DNA of 64,000 nt from contig QOZQ01000001.1 in NCBI GenBank assembly GCA_003576695.1, positions 434,001 to 498,000 on the forward strand. Direction: 5' to 3'. The notes under the pieces are model-generated. The model was not told the origin of the DNA. It did no database searches and saw only the letters and a program-made list of their open reading frames with translations. Below, piece after piece: positions 15,671 to 25,182 of this stretch. Made by a program: the position numbers and the translations under genes. Numbering within the stretch: position 1 is the first letter of the stretch; each line of letters begins with the position of its first letter. The DNA comes from Taklimakanibacter lacteus. Its GTDB lineage: Bacteria; Pseudomonadota; Alphaproteobacteria; Rhizobiales; Aestuariivirgaceae.

Positions 15671-18600
15671 ATGAGCACTGACGCCATTCGCACATTCACG
15701 ACACCGCGCGAGGGCGATCTGGGCCTCCGGCAAATTACCAGCGCAACCGGGCTTGCGGCGAGCCTGCTGCCCAATGGCGCATTGTTCGTGCTCGAGCATC
15801 AAAGCGAGCATGCCCGTATCATGCTCAACCAGGTGCCAGGCTCGCCCGTCCATGGCGGCATCGGGCGGTTGTGCCTGCGGATGGGCGGCGATGCGCCGCG
15901 CGTCATCGAGCTTGTCGGTCCTGCGGCCAAGGTCCGCTTCGGCGCCGCGGCCGATCGCTTCCTGTGGGAAGGCGCGACGGAGGGCATCACGCATCGCGTG
16001 ACGCTGTGGCTTGCGCCTCGGGAGCCGATCTGGCTGTGGCATGTCGAGATCACCAACACAGGCAAGGGGGTTCTTCCTTGCGATGCGGTGCTGATCCAGG
16101 ATCTGGGCCTCGGCGATCGCGGCTTCGTCCAGAACAACGAAGCCTATGTCTCGCAATATATCGATCATCATGTCGAGAAGGCGCCGGATATCGGCCCGGT
16201 GATCATGAGCCGGCAGAATCTTTCACAAGGCGGACGCTTTCCCTGGGTCGTGCAAGGCTGCCTCGATGGCGCCGTTCATTTCGCCACCGATGCGCTGCAG
16301 CTCTTCGGGCCAGGCTATCGCGATCTGGGCGGGCTCGATCTCCCGTTTGGAACGGACCTGCCAAGTCTCAGGCTGCAGCATGAAGTGGCCTGCGCGGCGC
16401 TCCAGTCGCGCCCGGCGAGTGTCAAGCCCGGCGCGCTAGCGAGCTGGACCTTTTTCGGCCTGCACGAGCCCGATCATCCGGCGGCTTCGGGCGAAAGCGA
16501 TCTGGCGCTCCTCGTCAGGGTGAAAGCGGCGCGCGCGCAATTTGCGCCTGCTGATGTCACCCTGGCGGCGCCGCGGCGCAGCCTCTTGCAGGATTCGCCG
16601 CCGCTTCTCGCCGATCGCATCGGTGACGCCGAGATCGCCAGGCTCTATGGCGAGCGCCGGCACGAGGAACGCCGGGACGGCACGCTCCTTTCCTTCTTCG
16701 TGCCCGATGGAGCGCAGAACCGCCATATCGTGCTCAGGTCCAAGGAGCATCTGGTGCCGCGCCGCCACGGCACGCTCATCCGCAGCGGCCAGGGCATGCT
16801 GCTCGATGACACGACGCTCTGCGCCACCTGCTGGATGACCGGCGTGTTCGGCGCGCAGCTCACCATCGGCAACACGTCCTTCCATAAGCTGTTCTCGATC
16901 TCGCGCGATCCCTACAACATCACGCGCGCCAGCGGCCTGCGCATCCTCGCCGATCTGGGGGAGGGATGGTGGCTGCTCGCGGTGCCGTCCGTCTTCGAGA
17001 TCGGCTTGAGCGATTGCCGCTGGATCTACCGCTCAGCCGGCCGGACGATCACGGTTGAAACCATCGCCTCGGGCGATGATTCAGCGCTGCAATGGCAGGT
17101 GACGGTCGAGGGCAAGCCCTGCCGCTTCCTCGTCTTCGGCCATCTGGTGATGGGCGAGCGCGAGCTCAATCACCAGGGCCGGATCGAGGTCGACACGCAG
17201 CGCAAACGCATCTCCTTCACGCCCGACAAGGAATTCCTGTGGGGCCAGCGCTATCCCGAAAGCCAGTATCTTCTGGTGACCGGGAGCCCTGAGGCGGTAG
17301 AGGCGGTGGGCGGCGATGAACTTCTCTATGAAGACGGAACGGCCCGCAACGGCGCCTATGTGGCGCTGCGGACGCGCGCCGTGGGTGCGTTCCGTTTCGC
17401 GGTGGTGGGCTCGCTCACCGATCGCGGTGAGGCCCTGCGGCTTGCCGACAAATATGCGGGCAATGTCGCGAGCGAAGCGATGCTCGCGCCGGCGCGGCGC
17501 TACTGGACGCATCTGACGCGCGGGCTTCGCATCGAGAGCGATGATCCCGGCGCCCAGGCGCTCGACACGATGTTCCCGTGGCTCGCGCATAATGCGATGA
17601 TCCATCTGAGCGTGCCGCATGGGCTCGAGCAATATACCGGGGCGGCCTGGGGAACGCGCGATGTCTGCCAGGGACCGGTCGAATATCTGCTGTCGCTCGA
17701 CCATGACGCGCCGGTGAAGGAGATCCTGCGCATCGTCTTCGCGCAGCAATATGAGAAGCGCGGCGACTGGCCGCAATGGTTCATGCTCGAGCCCTATTCC
17801 GACATCCAGGACAAGCATGCCCATGGCGATGTCATCGTCTGGCCGCTGAAGGCGCTATGCGACTATGTCGAATGGACCAATGATTTCAGCTTCCTCGATG
17901 AGGAGGTTGCCTGGCGAAACGAGGACACGCTGGCCGCTACGTCCCGCAAGGATTCGGTTGCGAAACATATCGAGAAGCTTCTTGCCACCGCTGCCGGAAT
18001 GTTCATTCCGGGAACGAAACTGATCCGCTATGGCGAGGGCGACTGGAACGATTCGCTGCAGCCCGCCGATCCCAGATTGCGCGACCATATGGTGTCGAGC
18101 TGGACCGTGGCGCTGCTGTTCCAGCAGGTGAAGCGCTATTCGCAAGTGCTGCGTCAGGCGGGCCGCTTGCCGGAGGCTGAAAGCCTGAGACGCCTGGCGC
18201 TCGAGATGCGGCGGGATTTCAACCAGCATCTCATCCGCGACGGCACTGTCGCCGGCTATGCCATTTTCGAGCCGGGCCAGGAGAAGCCCGAATTGCTGCT
18301 GCATCCGAGCGATGAGCGCACCGGCCTCAAATATTCGCTGCTGCCGATGAAGCGCGGCATCATCAGCGGAATGTTCGATGAGGACCAGACGCAGCATCAC
18401 CTGAAGCTCATCCGCCAGCATCTGCTCCATCCCGATGGCGCGCGGCTCATGGACAAGCCGGTTACCTATCGTGGCGGCCCGGAGCGCATCTTCCGGCGCG
18501 CCGAATCGGCGGCCAATTTCGGGCGCGAGATCGGCCTCATGTATACGCATGCGCATCTGCGCTTTGCGGAAGCGATGTCGCTGCTGGACGATGCGGATGC

Positions 18601-18931
18601 GCTGTGGGATGCCCTGCTCAAGGTCAATCCGATCGCGGTGACCGAGCTTCTCGGCCATGCGTCGCTGCGCCAGCGCAATACTTATTTCTCCAGCAGCGAT
18701 GCCGCCTTTCCCGACCGTTATGCGGCGAGCGCCCAATGGGCGCGGGTCAAGAAGGGCGAGGTCGCCGTCGACGGCGGCTGGCGCATCTATTCGAGCGGGC
18801 CTGGCCTCTATACGAATGTGCTGGTGCGGCTTGCTTTCGGAAGGCGGCGGCATTTCGGCGAGCGCATCGATGCGCCGCTGCTGCCGAAGCGGCTCAAGGG
18901 AACGAAGCTCACTCTGGCGGATGAGGCGTAA
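15671..18931 (+). CDS. GH94/GH36-like glycoside phosphorylase, probable beta-1,2-oligoglucan phosphorylase type
   Basis: The product (1086 residues) has the GH94 layout: N-terminal beta-sandwich domains, a helical linker and an (alpha/alpha)6 barrel. The catalytic motif is RYGEGDWNDSL with D791 as the likely general acid. YTGAAWGTRDVCQGP and GTKLIRYGEGDWND mark the barrel, and the C-terminal block GGWRIYSSGPG is present. The length and single-gene form fit 1,2-beta-oligoglucan phosphorylases (about 1100 residues) better than cyclic beta-glucan synthases, which add glycosyltransferase and membrane domains. It would release a sugar 1-phosphate in the cytosol. ATG 15671 has a GAGGAG RBS; an in-frame start at 15599 adds an unconserved leader. 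Substrate is inferred. Confidence 0.82.
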   Translation: MSTDAIRTFTTPREGDLGLRQITSATGLAASLLPNGALFVLEHQSEHARIMLNQVPGSPVHGGIGRLCLRMGGDAPRVIELVGPAAKVRFGAAADRFLWEGATEGITHRVTLWLAPREPIWLWHVEITNTGKGVLPCDAVLIQDLGLGDRGFVQNNEAYVSQYIDHHVEKAPDIGPVIMSRQNLSQGGRFPWVVQGCLDGAVHFATDALQLFGPGYRDLGGLDLPFGTDLPSLRLQHEVACAALQSRPASVKPGALASWTFFGLHEPDHPAASGESDLALLVRVKAARAQFAPADVTLAAPRRSLLQDSPPLLADRIGDAEIARLYGERRHEERRDGTLLSFFVPDGAQNRHIVLRSKEHLVPRRHGTLIRSGQGMLLDDTTLCATCWMTGVFGAQLTIGNTSFHKLFSISRDPYNITRASGLRILADLGEGWWLLAVPSVFEIGLSDCRWIYRSAGRTITVETIASGDDSALQWQVTVEGKPCRFLVFGHLVMGERELNHQGRIEVDTQRKRISFTPDKEFLWGQRYPESQYLLVTGSPEAVEAVGGDELLYEDGTARNGAYVALRTRAVGAFRFAVVGSLTDRGEALRLADKYAGNVASEAMLAPARRYWTHLTRGLRIESDDPGAQALDTMFPWLAHNAMIHLSVPHGLEQYTGAAWGTRDVCQGPVEYLLSLDHDAPVKEILRIVFAQQYEKRGDWPQWFMLEPYSDIQDKHAHGDVIVWPLKALCDYVEWTNDFSFLDEEVAWRNEDTLAATSRKDSVAKHIEKLLATAAGMFIPGTKLIRYGEGDWNDSLQPADPRLRDHMVSSWTVALLFQQVKRYSQVLRQAGRLPEAESLRRLALEMRRDFNQHLIRDGTVAGYAIFEPGQEKPELLLHPSDERTGLKYSLLPMKRGIISGMFDEDQTQHHLKLIRQHLLHPDGARLMDKPVTYRGGPERIFRRAESAANFGREIGLMYTHAHLRFAEAMSLLDDADALWDALLKVNPIAVTELLGHASLRQRNTYFSSSDAAFPDRYAASAQWARVKKGEVAVDGGWRIYSSGPGLYTNVLVRLAFGRRRHFGERIDAPLLPKRLKGTKLTLADEA

Positions 18932-19327
18932 TCAACGCCGGCCGCAGGGCGCCAGCGCGGCGATCATCTGCCCCTTCCAGGGCGATCTGACGAAGAACGA
19001 CATGCGGGTGATGTGATCGTCGATCTTTTCGAGGCGCAGGAAGTAGCTGTCGCCGGTGGTGCCCAGCGCCTGGCGCGGCCTGACTTCATAGATTTTGCCG
19101 GGCTCGATGGTTTGCGCCACATGGGTGACGCTCGGCGCCAGGGCCGTCTGCGTGCGGCCGAACTCATCGAGCGCCCGGATGGCGCAGGTCTTGGCCGCTT
19201 CGAGGCCCCTGGGCGAGGCCCAGACGCGGTCGGGCCGGCCGTCGTCGCGCAATTCATGCGCGCAGGCCAGCAGCAGCAAGGGCAATCCCATGCCGAGCCA
19301 CCGCAAGCTCGAAGTTCCACCCGTCAT
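18932..19327 (-). CDS. Small lipoprotein of unknown function
   Basis: From ATG 19327 the 131-residue product begins with a lipoprotein signal: SLRWLGMGLPLLLLAC with the lipobox Cys at about residue 22. The mature part (GLEAAKTCAIRALDEFGRT, EPGKIYEVRPRQ, GDSYFLRLEKID) has no recognised domain. A longer reading from 19453 would put the signal peptide in the interior and is rejected. It converges on the phosphorylase gene with no base between the two stops. The function is unknown; the cell-envelope location is well supported. Confidence 0.7.
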   Translation of the reverse strand: MTGGTSSLRWLGMGLPLLLLACAHELRDDGRPDRVWASPRGLEAAKTCAIRALDEFGRTQTALAPSVTHVAQTIEPGKIYEVRPRQALGTTGDSYFLRLEKIDDHITRMSFFVRSPWKGQMIAALAPCGRR

Positions 19328-19380
19328 CGCGCCGATTCCCTTATGATGCAACGCTACTGCCCTGTGGCCGCGGATGCCAG

Positions 19381-19416
19381 CGGAAAGCCCGCCATTGCCG
19401 CATGCCGGGGAGGGCG
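19381..19416. repeat. Degenerate copy of the GC-rich hairpin repeat
   Basis: CATTGCCGCATGCCGGGGAGGGCG resembles the right half of the dispersed repeat seen at 39308 and 58166. It is damaged and supported only by similarity by eye. Confidence 0.3.
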
Positions 19417-19430
19417 TTAAAGTTTCATCC

Positions 19431-20354
19431 ATGGACATATCTTCCTTCGCCAATGGCGCCGCCTATATTCGCGGCCGCTTCGTTCCTATCCAGGACGCGA
19501 GCATTCCCGTCACCGACTGGGGCTTCACCCGATCGGATTGCGTCTATGACGTCGTGCATGTCTTCAAGAACGGCTTCTTCCGGCTTGACGATCATCTCGA
19601 CCGCTTCGCCGCGTCGATGAAAGCGCGTCGGCTCGAGCCGCCGGAAGGGCGCAATGAGATCGAGGCGGTGCTGCATCGCTGCGTGGCGCTGGCGGGACTC
19701 GCCGATGCCTATGTGGCGATGGTGACGCTGCGGGGGCGGCCGCGGGTCGCCGGATCCAGGCGTCCCGCCGATTGCGACAATCACTTCATCGCCTATGCCA
19801 TTCCGTGGATAGACGTCATCCCCAAGGACGTGCAGGAGCGTGGCGCCCATCTCCATATCGCCGGCATACCGCGCGTGCCCGACGCCTCGGTCGATCCGAC
19901 GGTGAAGAACTATCAGTGGAGCGACCTGACCTCGGGCCTCTTCGAGGCGCATGATCAGGGCTATGACACGGCGGTGCTGTGCGATGCGCAAGGCTTTCTC
20001 ACCGAGGGCCCTGGCTTCAACATCTTCATGGTCAAGGATGGGCGCGTGCTCACCCCCGATCGCGGCAGCCTGCACGGCATCACGCGCAAATCGGTGCTGG
20101 AGCTCTGCGCCGGGATGGGGATCGAGGCGCAGGCGGCCGCCATTCCGCGCAGCCTCTTCGAAGATGCGGACGAAGTGTTCGCGGCGACGACGGCGGGCGG
20201 CGTCATGCCGGTGTCGCGCGTCGGCAAGCGCATCCTCGGCAATGACCGGCCGGGGCCGCTGTCGCTCAAGCTGAAAGAGGCCTATTGGCGCAAGCATGAG
20301 GAAGGCTGGCACCGCACCCCGGTGCGCCCGCTCGACAAGATGGCGGCGGAATAG
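19431..20354 (+). CDS. Class IV PLP-dependent aminotransferase
   Basis: The 307-residue enzyme belongs to the branched-chain / D-amino-acid / (R)-amine transaminase fold-type IV group. The Schiff-base Lys is K159 in DPTVKNYQWSD, and the PLP-contacting Glu is E192 in LTEGPGFNIFM. ATTAGGVMPVSRVGKRI is the usual C-terminal phosphate-site loop. ATG 19431 is chosen because an upstream in-frame ATG (19374) reads through the damaged repeat. The stop abuts that of the LuxR gene on the opposite strand. The context of amine and hydantoin-type genes suggests an amino-donor role. Substrate and stereospecificity cannot be assigned from what is visible. Confidence 0.88.
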   Translation: MDISSFANGAAYIRGRFVPIQDASIPVTDWGFTRSDCVYDVVHVFKNGFFRLDDHLDRFAASMKARRLEPPEGRNEIEAVLHRCVALAGLADAYVAMVTLRGRPRVAGSRRPADCDNHFIAYAIPWIDVIPKDVQERGAHLHIAGIPRVPDASVDPTVKNYQWSDLTSGLFEAHDQGYDTAVLCDAQGFLTEGPGFNIFMVKDGRVLTPDRGSLHGITRKSVLELCAGMGIEAQAAAIPRSLFEDADEVFAATTAGGVMPVSRVGKRILGNDRPGPLSLKLKEAYWRKHEEGWHRTPVRPLDKMAAE

Positions 20355-21389
20355 CTAGCAAGCCTGGAAGATGAGGGCTGCGAGCTCGCGCTCGCTGGTG
20401 ATGTCGAGCTTGTTGTAGAGCCGGTGCTTGTGGTTCTTCACCACGCCCAGGCTGATCTCGAGCTTGCGGGCGATCGAGGCATTGTGGTGGCCGGCGAGCG
20501 AAAGCTCGACGATCTCGCCTTCCCGCCTCGTGAGGCCGTGCCGGCGCGCGAAGCGGCGAATGATATTGGGCAGGCGCTCCTCCGCGTCGCCATCGAGGAT
20601 GAAGACCTGCATGCCGGACGACCAGGAATCCGCCCAGTTCATCGTCGTGCGGCGCAGGCGCCAGCCATTTTTACCGGCAATGTCATCGCCGAATGCCGCC
20701 ATGCCATCCACATGGCCGGCGAGATCGCGCTGTCCGGCAATCGCCTCGGCCCAACCGGCACTGCGATAGAGCACATGGTTGTCGTTGTCGCGGATCATCA
20801 CCTCGCGGCGGCTGCCCTGGGCGTCGCCCAGGCGCTCGAAATGCCGCTCGAGATGCTGGCGATGAAGCGCCTGGAGGATGTTCTGGAGCTCGCAACCGAG
20901 CGCGACATCGGTCCCGGAAAACGGCCTGTCCCTGCGGTCGAAGCCCAGAGCCAGGCATACATCGTCGAAGACCGGCAGCAGGATCGTCAGCTCGTCCCTG
21001 ATATGCGCGGTGCGCTCGAGATAGCGCGCATAGAGCAGGTCGAGACCGCCCGTGTCGCGGATCGCCTCGATGTTGAAGGCGGGATGCGGCTTTTCCGCCG
21101 CCCATACGGTGTTCACCGGATCGAGCGCCCAGAGCTCCTGCGCATAGATCGATTTGGCGGCATGGCTCATGCCGTCGTCGCAGAGAATGCGCGGGCGGCC
21201 GCGGCGGCTATATTGCGCCATCACCCAGAAATCGCAGGGCAGCAGGCGGCGGCCGAGGCGGATCATGTTGCTGTAGAAATCATCCGAGCCGATCGATCCG
21301 ATCGTGTCGGCCAGCTCTGCCGAAAATCCCGCGGGCAGGCTGGATGTTCCCTCGTGATGAGCCGGGACGAAGCTGGTGATCATGGTCAT
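20355..21389 (-). CDS. LuxR-family transcriptional regulator
   Basis: The protein (344 residues from ATG 21389; an upstream TTG at 21437 is possible) has a C-terminal LuxR/GerE helix-turn-helix: HGLTRREGEIVELSLAGHHNASIARKLEISLGVVKNHKHRLYNKLDI. The N-terminal 250 residues are an unrecognised sensor region (CDFWVMAQYSRRGRPRILCDDG) and lack an obvious acyl-homoserine-lactone pocket signature or receiver domain. It is divergent from the transporter operon starting at 21607 and probably controls it. The 217 bp between the two starts carry both promoters; no clean palindrome was seen there. Confidence 0.85.
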   Translation of the reverse strand: MTMITSFVPAHHEGTSSLPAGFSAELADTIGSIGSDDFYSNMIRLGRRLLPCDFWVMAQYSRRGRPRILCDDGMSHAAKSIYAQELWALDPVNTVWAAEKPHPAFNIEAIRDTGGLDLLYARYLERTAHIRDELTILLPVFDDVCLALGFDRRDRPFSGTDVALGCELQNILQALHRQHLERHFERLGDAQGSRREVMIRDNDNHVLYRSAGWAEAIAGQRDLAGHVDGMAAFGDDIAGKNGWRLRRTTMNWADSWSSGMQVFILDGDAEERLPNIIRRFARRHGLTRREGEIVELSLAGHHNASIARKLEISLGVVKNHKHRLYNKLDITSERELAALIFQAC

Positions 21390-21606
21390 CGGGTGGTCCG
21401 TTGGGGCAGATGCCCCGGGAAAAGAGTTAACAAGCAAATTTCAAGCCATCTGGCAAATGGCGCGCGGATGGTATCCGCAGTCACCATGGCAGGCCCGACC
21501 CGTTGCGCTACTGTCGACGACGGCGGTTCATCTGCCCAAAACACAAGCAGCCAAAGGCTGGTTTTTCGATCATATGGGTGGTTTTGCGATCCGGGAAGGA
21601 ACAGGA

Positions 21607-22713
21607 ATGATGAAGTTCACAGATCGCCGCAGCTTCCTGCGGCACAGCGCGTCGGCCGCCATGTTCGGCCTCATCGCGGCGCAGGTCGATTTTTCCCGCC
21701 CGGCTTTTGCCGGGGATGCCAAGCTGACGGGACCGCTCAATGTGCTGGCCTGGTCGGGTTACGACGATCCCGAGCTGATGAAGGGCTTCAGCGAGGCGAC
21801 CGGCGTCGAGCTGAATGTCAAGGAGGCGGAAAGCAACGGCGCCCAGCTCGACCTCCTGCGCGCCGGCACCATCAAATTCGATGTGATCAATCCCGATGCG
21901 GTATGGACGTCGAAATTCGCCCAGGCCGGCCTGACGCTGCCGATCGACACGGCGGAGCTGTCGTCGATGAACGACTTCTTCCCGCTGTTCAAGAACCGGG
22001 CCGAAACCATGTTCGAGGGCAAGACCTATGGCGTGCCGACCCGCTTCGGCGTCAATGGCTTCGTCTACTGGCCGGACAAGATTTCCGCTTCGGCCGCCCT
22101 GGATGCCGACCTCGCCTGGGATGAGAGCCTCAAGAACCGGGTCGAGATCATCGACTGGCCGGAGCTCTATCTGTGGATGGCCGGGCAGTGGCTCGGCCTG
22201 CCGGCGCCCGAGACGGCGGTGGGCGATGACCTCGCCAAGATACTCGAGCGCATGAAGTCCTTCCGGCCCAATATGCGCGCCTTGCAGGCGGATATGGGCA
22301 CGGTGAAGTCGGATCTCATCAACCGTGAGGCCTGGATGGTGTGGGGCGCGTCGAGCGACAATGTCGCGACCACCGCCAAGCTCGCCGGCGCCAATGTCGA
22401 GCTCACCATCCCCAGGCAGGGCGGCGCCATGTGGATGGAGACACTGCAGATCGTGCGCGGCACCGAGCATCTCGCCTCGGCGATCGCCTATCTCAACTAC
22501 ATGACGAGTGCCAAGGTGGCCAGGCAGATGGCCTGGGGCCGCGACAAATTCGCCGTCACCAATGCCAAGGTGATGGAGCTTCTGAGCGCCGAGCAGGTGA
22601 AGACGCTGGGCCTCGACAAAATCGAGGAATGGGCGTCGCAGTGCAAGATGAGCCAGGCGCCCGCTGACGACCAGGCCTGGGCTGATGCCTGGCAGCAGTT
22701 CAAGACAGCCTGA
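21607..22713 (+). CDS. ABC transporter periplasmic solute-binding protein, polyamine (PotD) type
   Basis: The 368-residue protein starts with a Tat-type signal (FTDRRSFLRHSASAAMFGLIAA) and is therefore probably exported folded. The mature part (LNVLAWSGYDDPELMKGFSEATGVEL) matches the PotD/PotF group of binding proteins. ATG 21607 with an adjacent ATG at 21610 follows the RBS GGAAGGAA; longer upstream readings lack signal-peptide logic. It is the first gene of an operon with a racemase, two permeases, an ATPase, a DUF917 protein and a hydantoinase-like protein. The ligand may thus be a hydantoin, a cyclic amide or an amino-acid derivative rather than a polyamine. Confidence 0.88.
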   Translation: MMKFTDRRSFLRHSASAAMFGLIAAQVDFSRPAFAGDAKLTGPLNVLAWSGYDDPELMKGFSEATGVELNVKEAESNGAQLDLLRAGTIKFDVINPDAVWTSKFAQAGLTLPIDTAELSSMNDFFPLFKNRAETMFEGKTYGVPTRFGVNGFVYWPDKISASAALDADLAWDESLKNRVEIIDWPELYLWMAGQWLGLPAPETAVGDDLAKILERMKSFRPNMRALQADMGTVKSDLINREAWMVWGASSDNVATTAKLAGANVELTIPRQGGAMWMETLQIVRGTEHLASAIAYLNYMTSAKVARQMAWGRDKFAVTNAKVMELLSAEQVKTLGLDKIEEWASQCKMSQAPADDQAWADAWQQFKTA

Positions 22714-22730
22714 CGGGATCCCGCCTCTCC

Positions 22731-23462
22731 ATGCATATACGCCTCATCGTTCCGGTGCTGGACAGCGAAGCGCTGGTCGGCAAGGCGGAAATGGAATACC
22801 GCGCCTTTGCCGCGCCGGGCACGACCGTGTCGGCGGTGCCGCTCAGGCGCGGGACCTTTTCGATCGAGGCCGAGTTCGATTCAGCACTCGCCGCGCCCGA
22901 AGTCATGCGCCTGGCGCGTGAGGCGGAAGCGGAAGGAGTCGATGCCTGCACGATCGTCTGCTTCACCGATCCGGGCCTGTTCGGGGCGCGCGAGCTCGTC
23001 TCCATCCCGGTGATCGGGGAAGGGGAGGCGGCGCTGCATGCCGCTGCCATGCTGTCGTCGCGCTTCACGGTGATGATCACCGAAGAGGCATTGTTTCCGT
23101 TGATCCGCCGCGTCGTCGCCCGCTATGGGTTCAGCGACAAGCTCGCTTGCGTCAAGGCGGCGGGCGCCCGCGTTCTCGATCTCGATGAGAGCCGGCTGCC
23201 CCATGTCATCGCCCAATGCAGCGAGGCGGTCGAGCGCGACGGCGCCGAAGCGGTCGTCATGGGGTGCACGGGCACGGGTTTCGATATGGCAAGCTCGGTC
23301 GAGACGGCGCTCCATGAGCGCTTCGGCGTCCATATCCCGGTCATCGATCCCGGCAAGGTGGCGGTCAAATTCGCCGAAGCCTTCGCCGGTGCCGGCCTCA
23401 GGCATTCGAAGCGCGCTTTCCCCTTGCCCGGCTCGGCGCGCAGCGAATATGGCTTTGCTTGA
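22731..23462 (+). CDS. Aspartate/glutamate/hydantoin racemase family protein
   Basis: The product has 243 residues and both catalytic Cys of the family: TIVCFTDPGLFGARE (CFxDPGL) and VVMGCTGTGFDM (GCTG). This spacing is shared with hydantoin racemases (HyuE), which interconvert D- and L-5-substituted hydantoins by a two-base mechanism. It lies between the binding protein and the first permease, and its stop overlaps the permease start (TGATG). With DUF917 and hydantoinase-type genes downstream, a role in preparing the imported compound for hydrolysis is likely. Confidence 0.86.
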   Translation: MHIRLIVPVLDSEALVGKAEMEYRAFAAPGTTVSAVPLRRGTFSIEAEFDSALAAPEVMRLAREAEAEGVDACTIVCFTDPGLFGARELVSIPVIGEGEAALHAAAMLSSRFTVMITEEALFPLIRRVVARYGFSDKLACVKAAGARVLDLDESRLPHVIAQCSEAVERDGAEAVVMGCTGTGFDMASSVETALHERFGVHIPVIDPGKVAVKFAEAFAGAGLRHSKRAFPLPGSARSEYGFA

Positions 23463-24358
23463 TGGAGCGCATTTCCGGCGGCAGTCCGACGATCCTTCCC
23501 TCCCAGCGCCGGCGCCGGCGTTTCGCGCTGGCGGGCCTGGCGCCGCTCGTCCTGTGGCAACTCGTCTTCTTCGTGGTGCCGCTCCTCATCCTGCTGGTGA
23601 TCAGCTTCTGGACGATGCGGAACTACCGCCTCGAGCCCGGCTTTTCGCTGGAGAACTACCGCGCGGTATTCGCCGATCCGGCTCTGTGGCGCAGCCTCGT
23701 TCTGTCGCTCGAAACCGCCTTCTTCGTCACCCTGGCCTGCGCGCTCCTGGGTTATCCCGTTGCCTATTTCATCGCCAAGAAGGCGGGGCGATTCCGCATC
23801 GTGCTCCTGATCGCGGTCATCGCGCCGTTCTGGATCAGCATCGTCATGCGGATTTCGGCATGGCGCATCCTGCTCGGCGAGAACGGCGTCATCAACCAGG
23901 CGCTGATATCGCTCGGGCTCACCAGCGAGCCTCTGGGCGGCTTGCTCTATTCGCCGGTTTCGACCGCGATCGGGCTCGTCTATGCTTATCTGCCGCTCTA
24001 TGTGCTGCCGCTCTATGCGGCGATCGACCGGATCCAGGACAGCTGGATCGATGCCGCCAAGGATCTCAATGCCGGGCCGGTCAGGGCGTTTCTCGAAGTG
24101 ACATTGCCGCTGTCGCTGCCCGGGCTCGTGGTCGGCGCGGTGTTCTGCTTCATCTTCGGCCTCGGCGAGTTCGTGACGCCGGCTCTGCTGGGCGGCGGCA
24201 AGCAGCTCCTCATCGCGCAGATCATCCAGGATGAATTCCAGCGCCGCCAGGACTGGCCGGGAGGTGCGGCCATCGCCATGGTGCTGCTGGCGATCGTCTT
24301 CACGCTCCTCCTTCTCTCCATGCGTTACCTGCGCATCGCCAGCGGGGAAAGGCCGTGA
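23462..24358 (+). CDS. ABC transporter permease, PotB type
   Basis: The 298-residue inner-membrane protein has about six hydrophobic helices. The EAA-like cytosolic loop reads WIDAAKDLNAGPVRAFLEVTLPLSLPGLVVG, which docks on the ATPase. It partners the next permease (overlap at 24355-24358) and the ATPase at 25179. ATG 23462 overlaps the racemase stop. It forms part of the importer of this cluster. Confidence 0.92.
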   Translation: MERISGGSPTILPSQRRRRRFALAGLAPLVLWQLVFFVVPLLILLVISFWTMRNYRLEPGFSLENYRAVFADPALWRSLVLSLETAFFVTLACALLGYPVAYFIAKKAGRFRIVLLIAVIAPFWISIVMRISAWRILLGENGVINQALISLGLTSEPLGGLLYSPVSTAIGLVYAYLPLYVLPLYAAIDRIQDSWIDAAKDLNAGPVRAFLEVTLPLSLPGLVVGAVFCFIFGLGEFVTPALLGGGKQLLIAQIIQDEFQRRQDWPGGAAIAMVLLAIVFTLLLLSMRYLRIASGERP

Positions 24359-25182
24359 GCGCCACTGCCCTGAAATTCCGTCAAGCGTCGGCGGGCAGTG
24401 CCGCGTTCATCGCCTATTCGGCGCTCATCTATCTGTTCCTCTATCTGCCGATCGTCGTGATCGTGCTTTTCGCTTTCGATGCCAAGCCGGTGCCCGGCCT
24501 GCCGCTGGCCGGCTTCACGACCGGCTGGTTCGCGCAAGCGTCGGCGGATCCCGTGCTGGTCGGCGCGCTCCTCACCAGCACCAAGCTGGCTTTCTTCTCT
24601 GCGGCGCTCGCCACAGCCCTCGCCATGCCGGCGGCAATGGTGCTGGCCTGGTTCCCCACCCGCTTCAAATCCCTGATCCTCTGCCTCGTGCTGGGGCCGG
24701 TGGTGCTGCCGCAATTGGTGCTGGGCCTCGGCTTCGTGTCGCTGCTGCGCGGTGCGCCCAATCTTGTCGGCGAGCCCGCGATCGTGCTCGCCCACACCAC
24801 GATGACGGCAAGCTATGCGACGATGGTGCTCTATTCGCGCCTGCTCGGCTTCCGCCGCTCCTATATCGAGGCGGCGATGAATCTGGGCGCCAATGAGCTC
24901 ACCGTCTTCCGCGAGGTGATCCTGCCCTTGACCTTGCCGGCGCTCATCGCCGTCTTCCTGCTCGCCTTCACCGACGCCTTCGGTGAGTTCATCGTCGCCT
25001 GGTTCGTCGCCGGCTTCACCAAGACGCTGCCGATCGTCATCTGGACATCGCTGCGCCAGGTGATCTCGCCCAAGGTGAATGCCATCTCGACCATCATCAT
25101 CCTCGCCTCGCTGGCCCTGAGCGTGCTGGCGCAGCTCTGGGTCATCCGCCAGGCGCGACCATCGGCAAGGGTGGGCGCATGA
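24355..25182 (+). CDS. ABC transporter permease, PotC type
   Basis: This 275-residue second permease starts at GTG 24355, inside the preceding gene's stop. Its EAA loop is YIEAAMNLGANELTVFREVILPLTLPALIAV. Helices near 20-40, 75-95, 110-135, 150-165, 200-220 and 245-265 give a six-TM layout. Its stop overlaps the ATPase start at ATGA (25179-25182). Confidence 0.92.
   Translation: MSATALKFRQASAGSAAFIAYSALIYLFLYLPIVVIVLFAFDAKPVPGLPLAGFTTGWFAQASADPVLVGALLTSTKLAFFSAALATALAMPAAMVLAWFPTRFKSLILCLVLGPVVLPQLVLGLGFVSLLRGAPNLVGEPAIVLAHTTMTASYATMVLYSRLLGFRRSYIEAAMNLGANELTVFREVILPLTLPALIAVFLLAFTDAFGEFIVAWFVAGFTKTLPIVIWTSLRQVISPKVNAISTIIILASLALSVLAQLWVIRQARPSARVGA

Noticed and set aside
18932-19453. Longer version of the lipoprotein from ATG 19453
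   Set aside because: It would bury the lipobox signal about 60 residues inside the protein and overlaps the aminotransferase start region.
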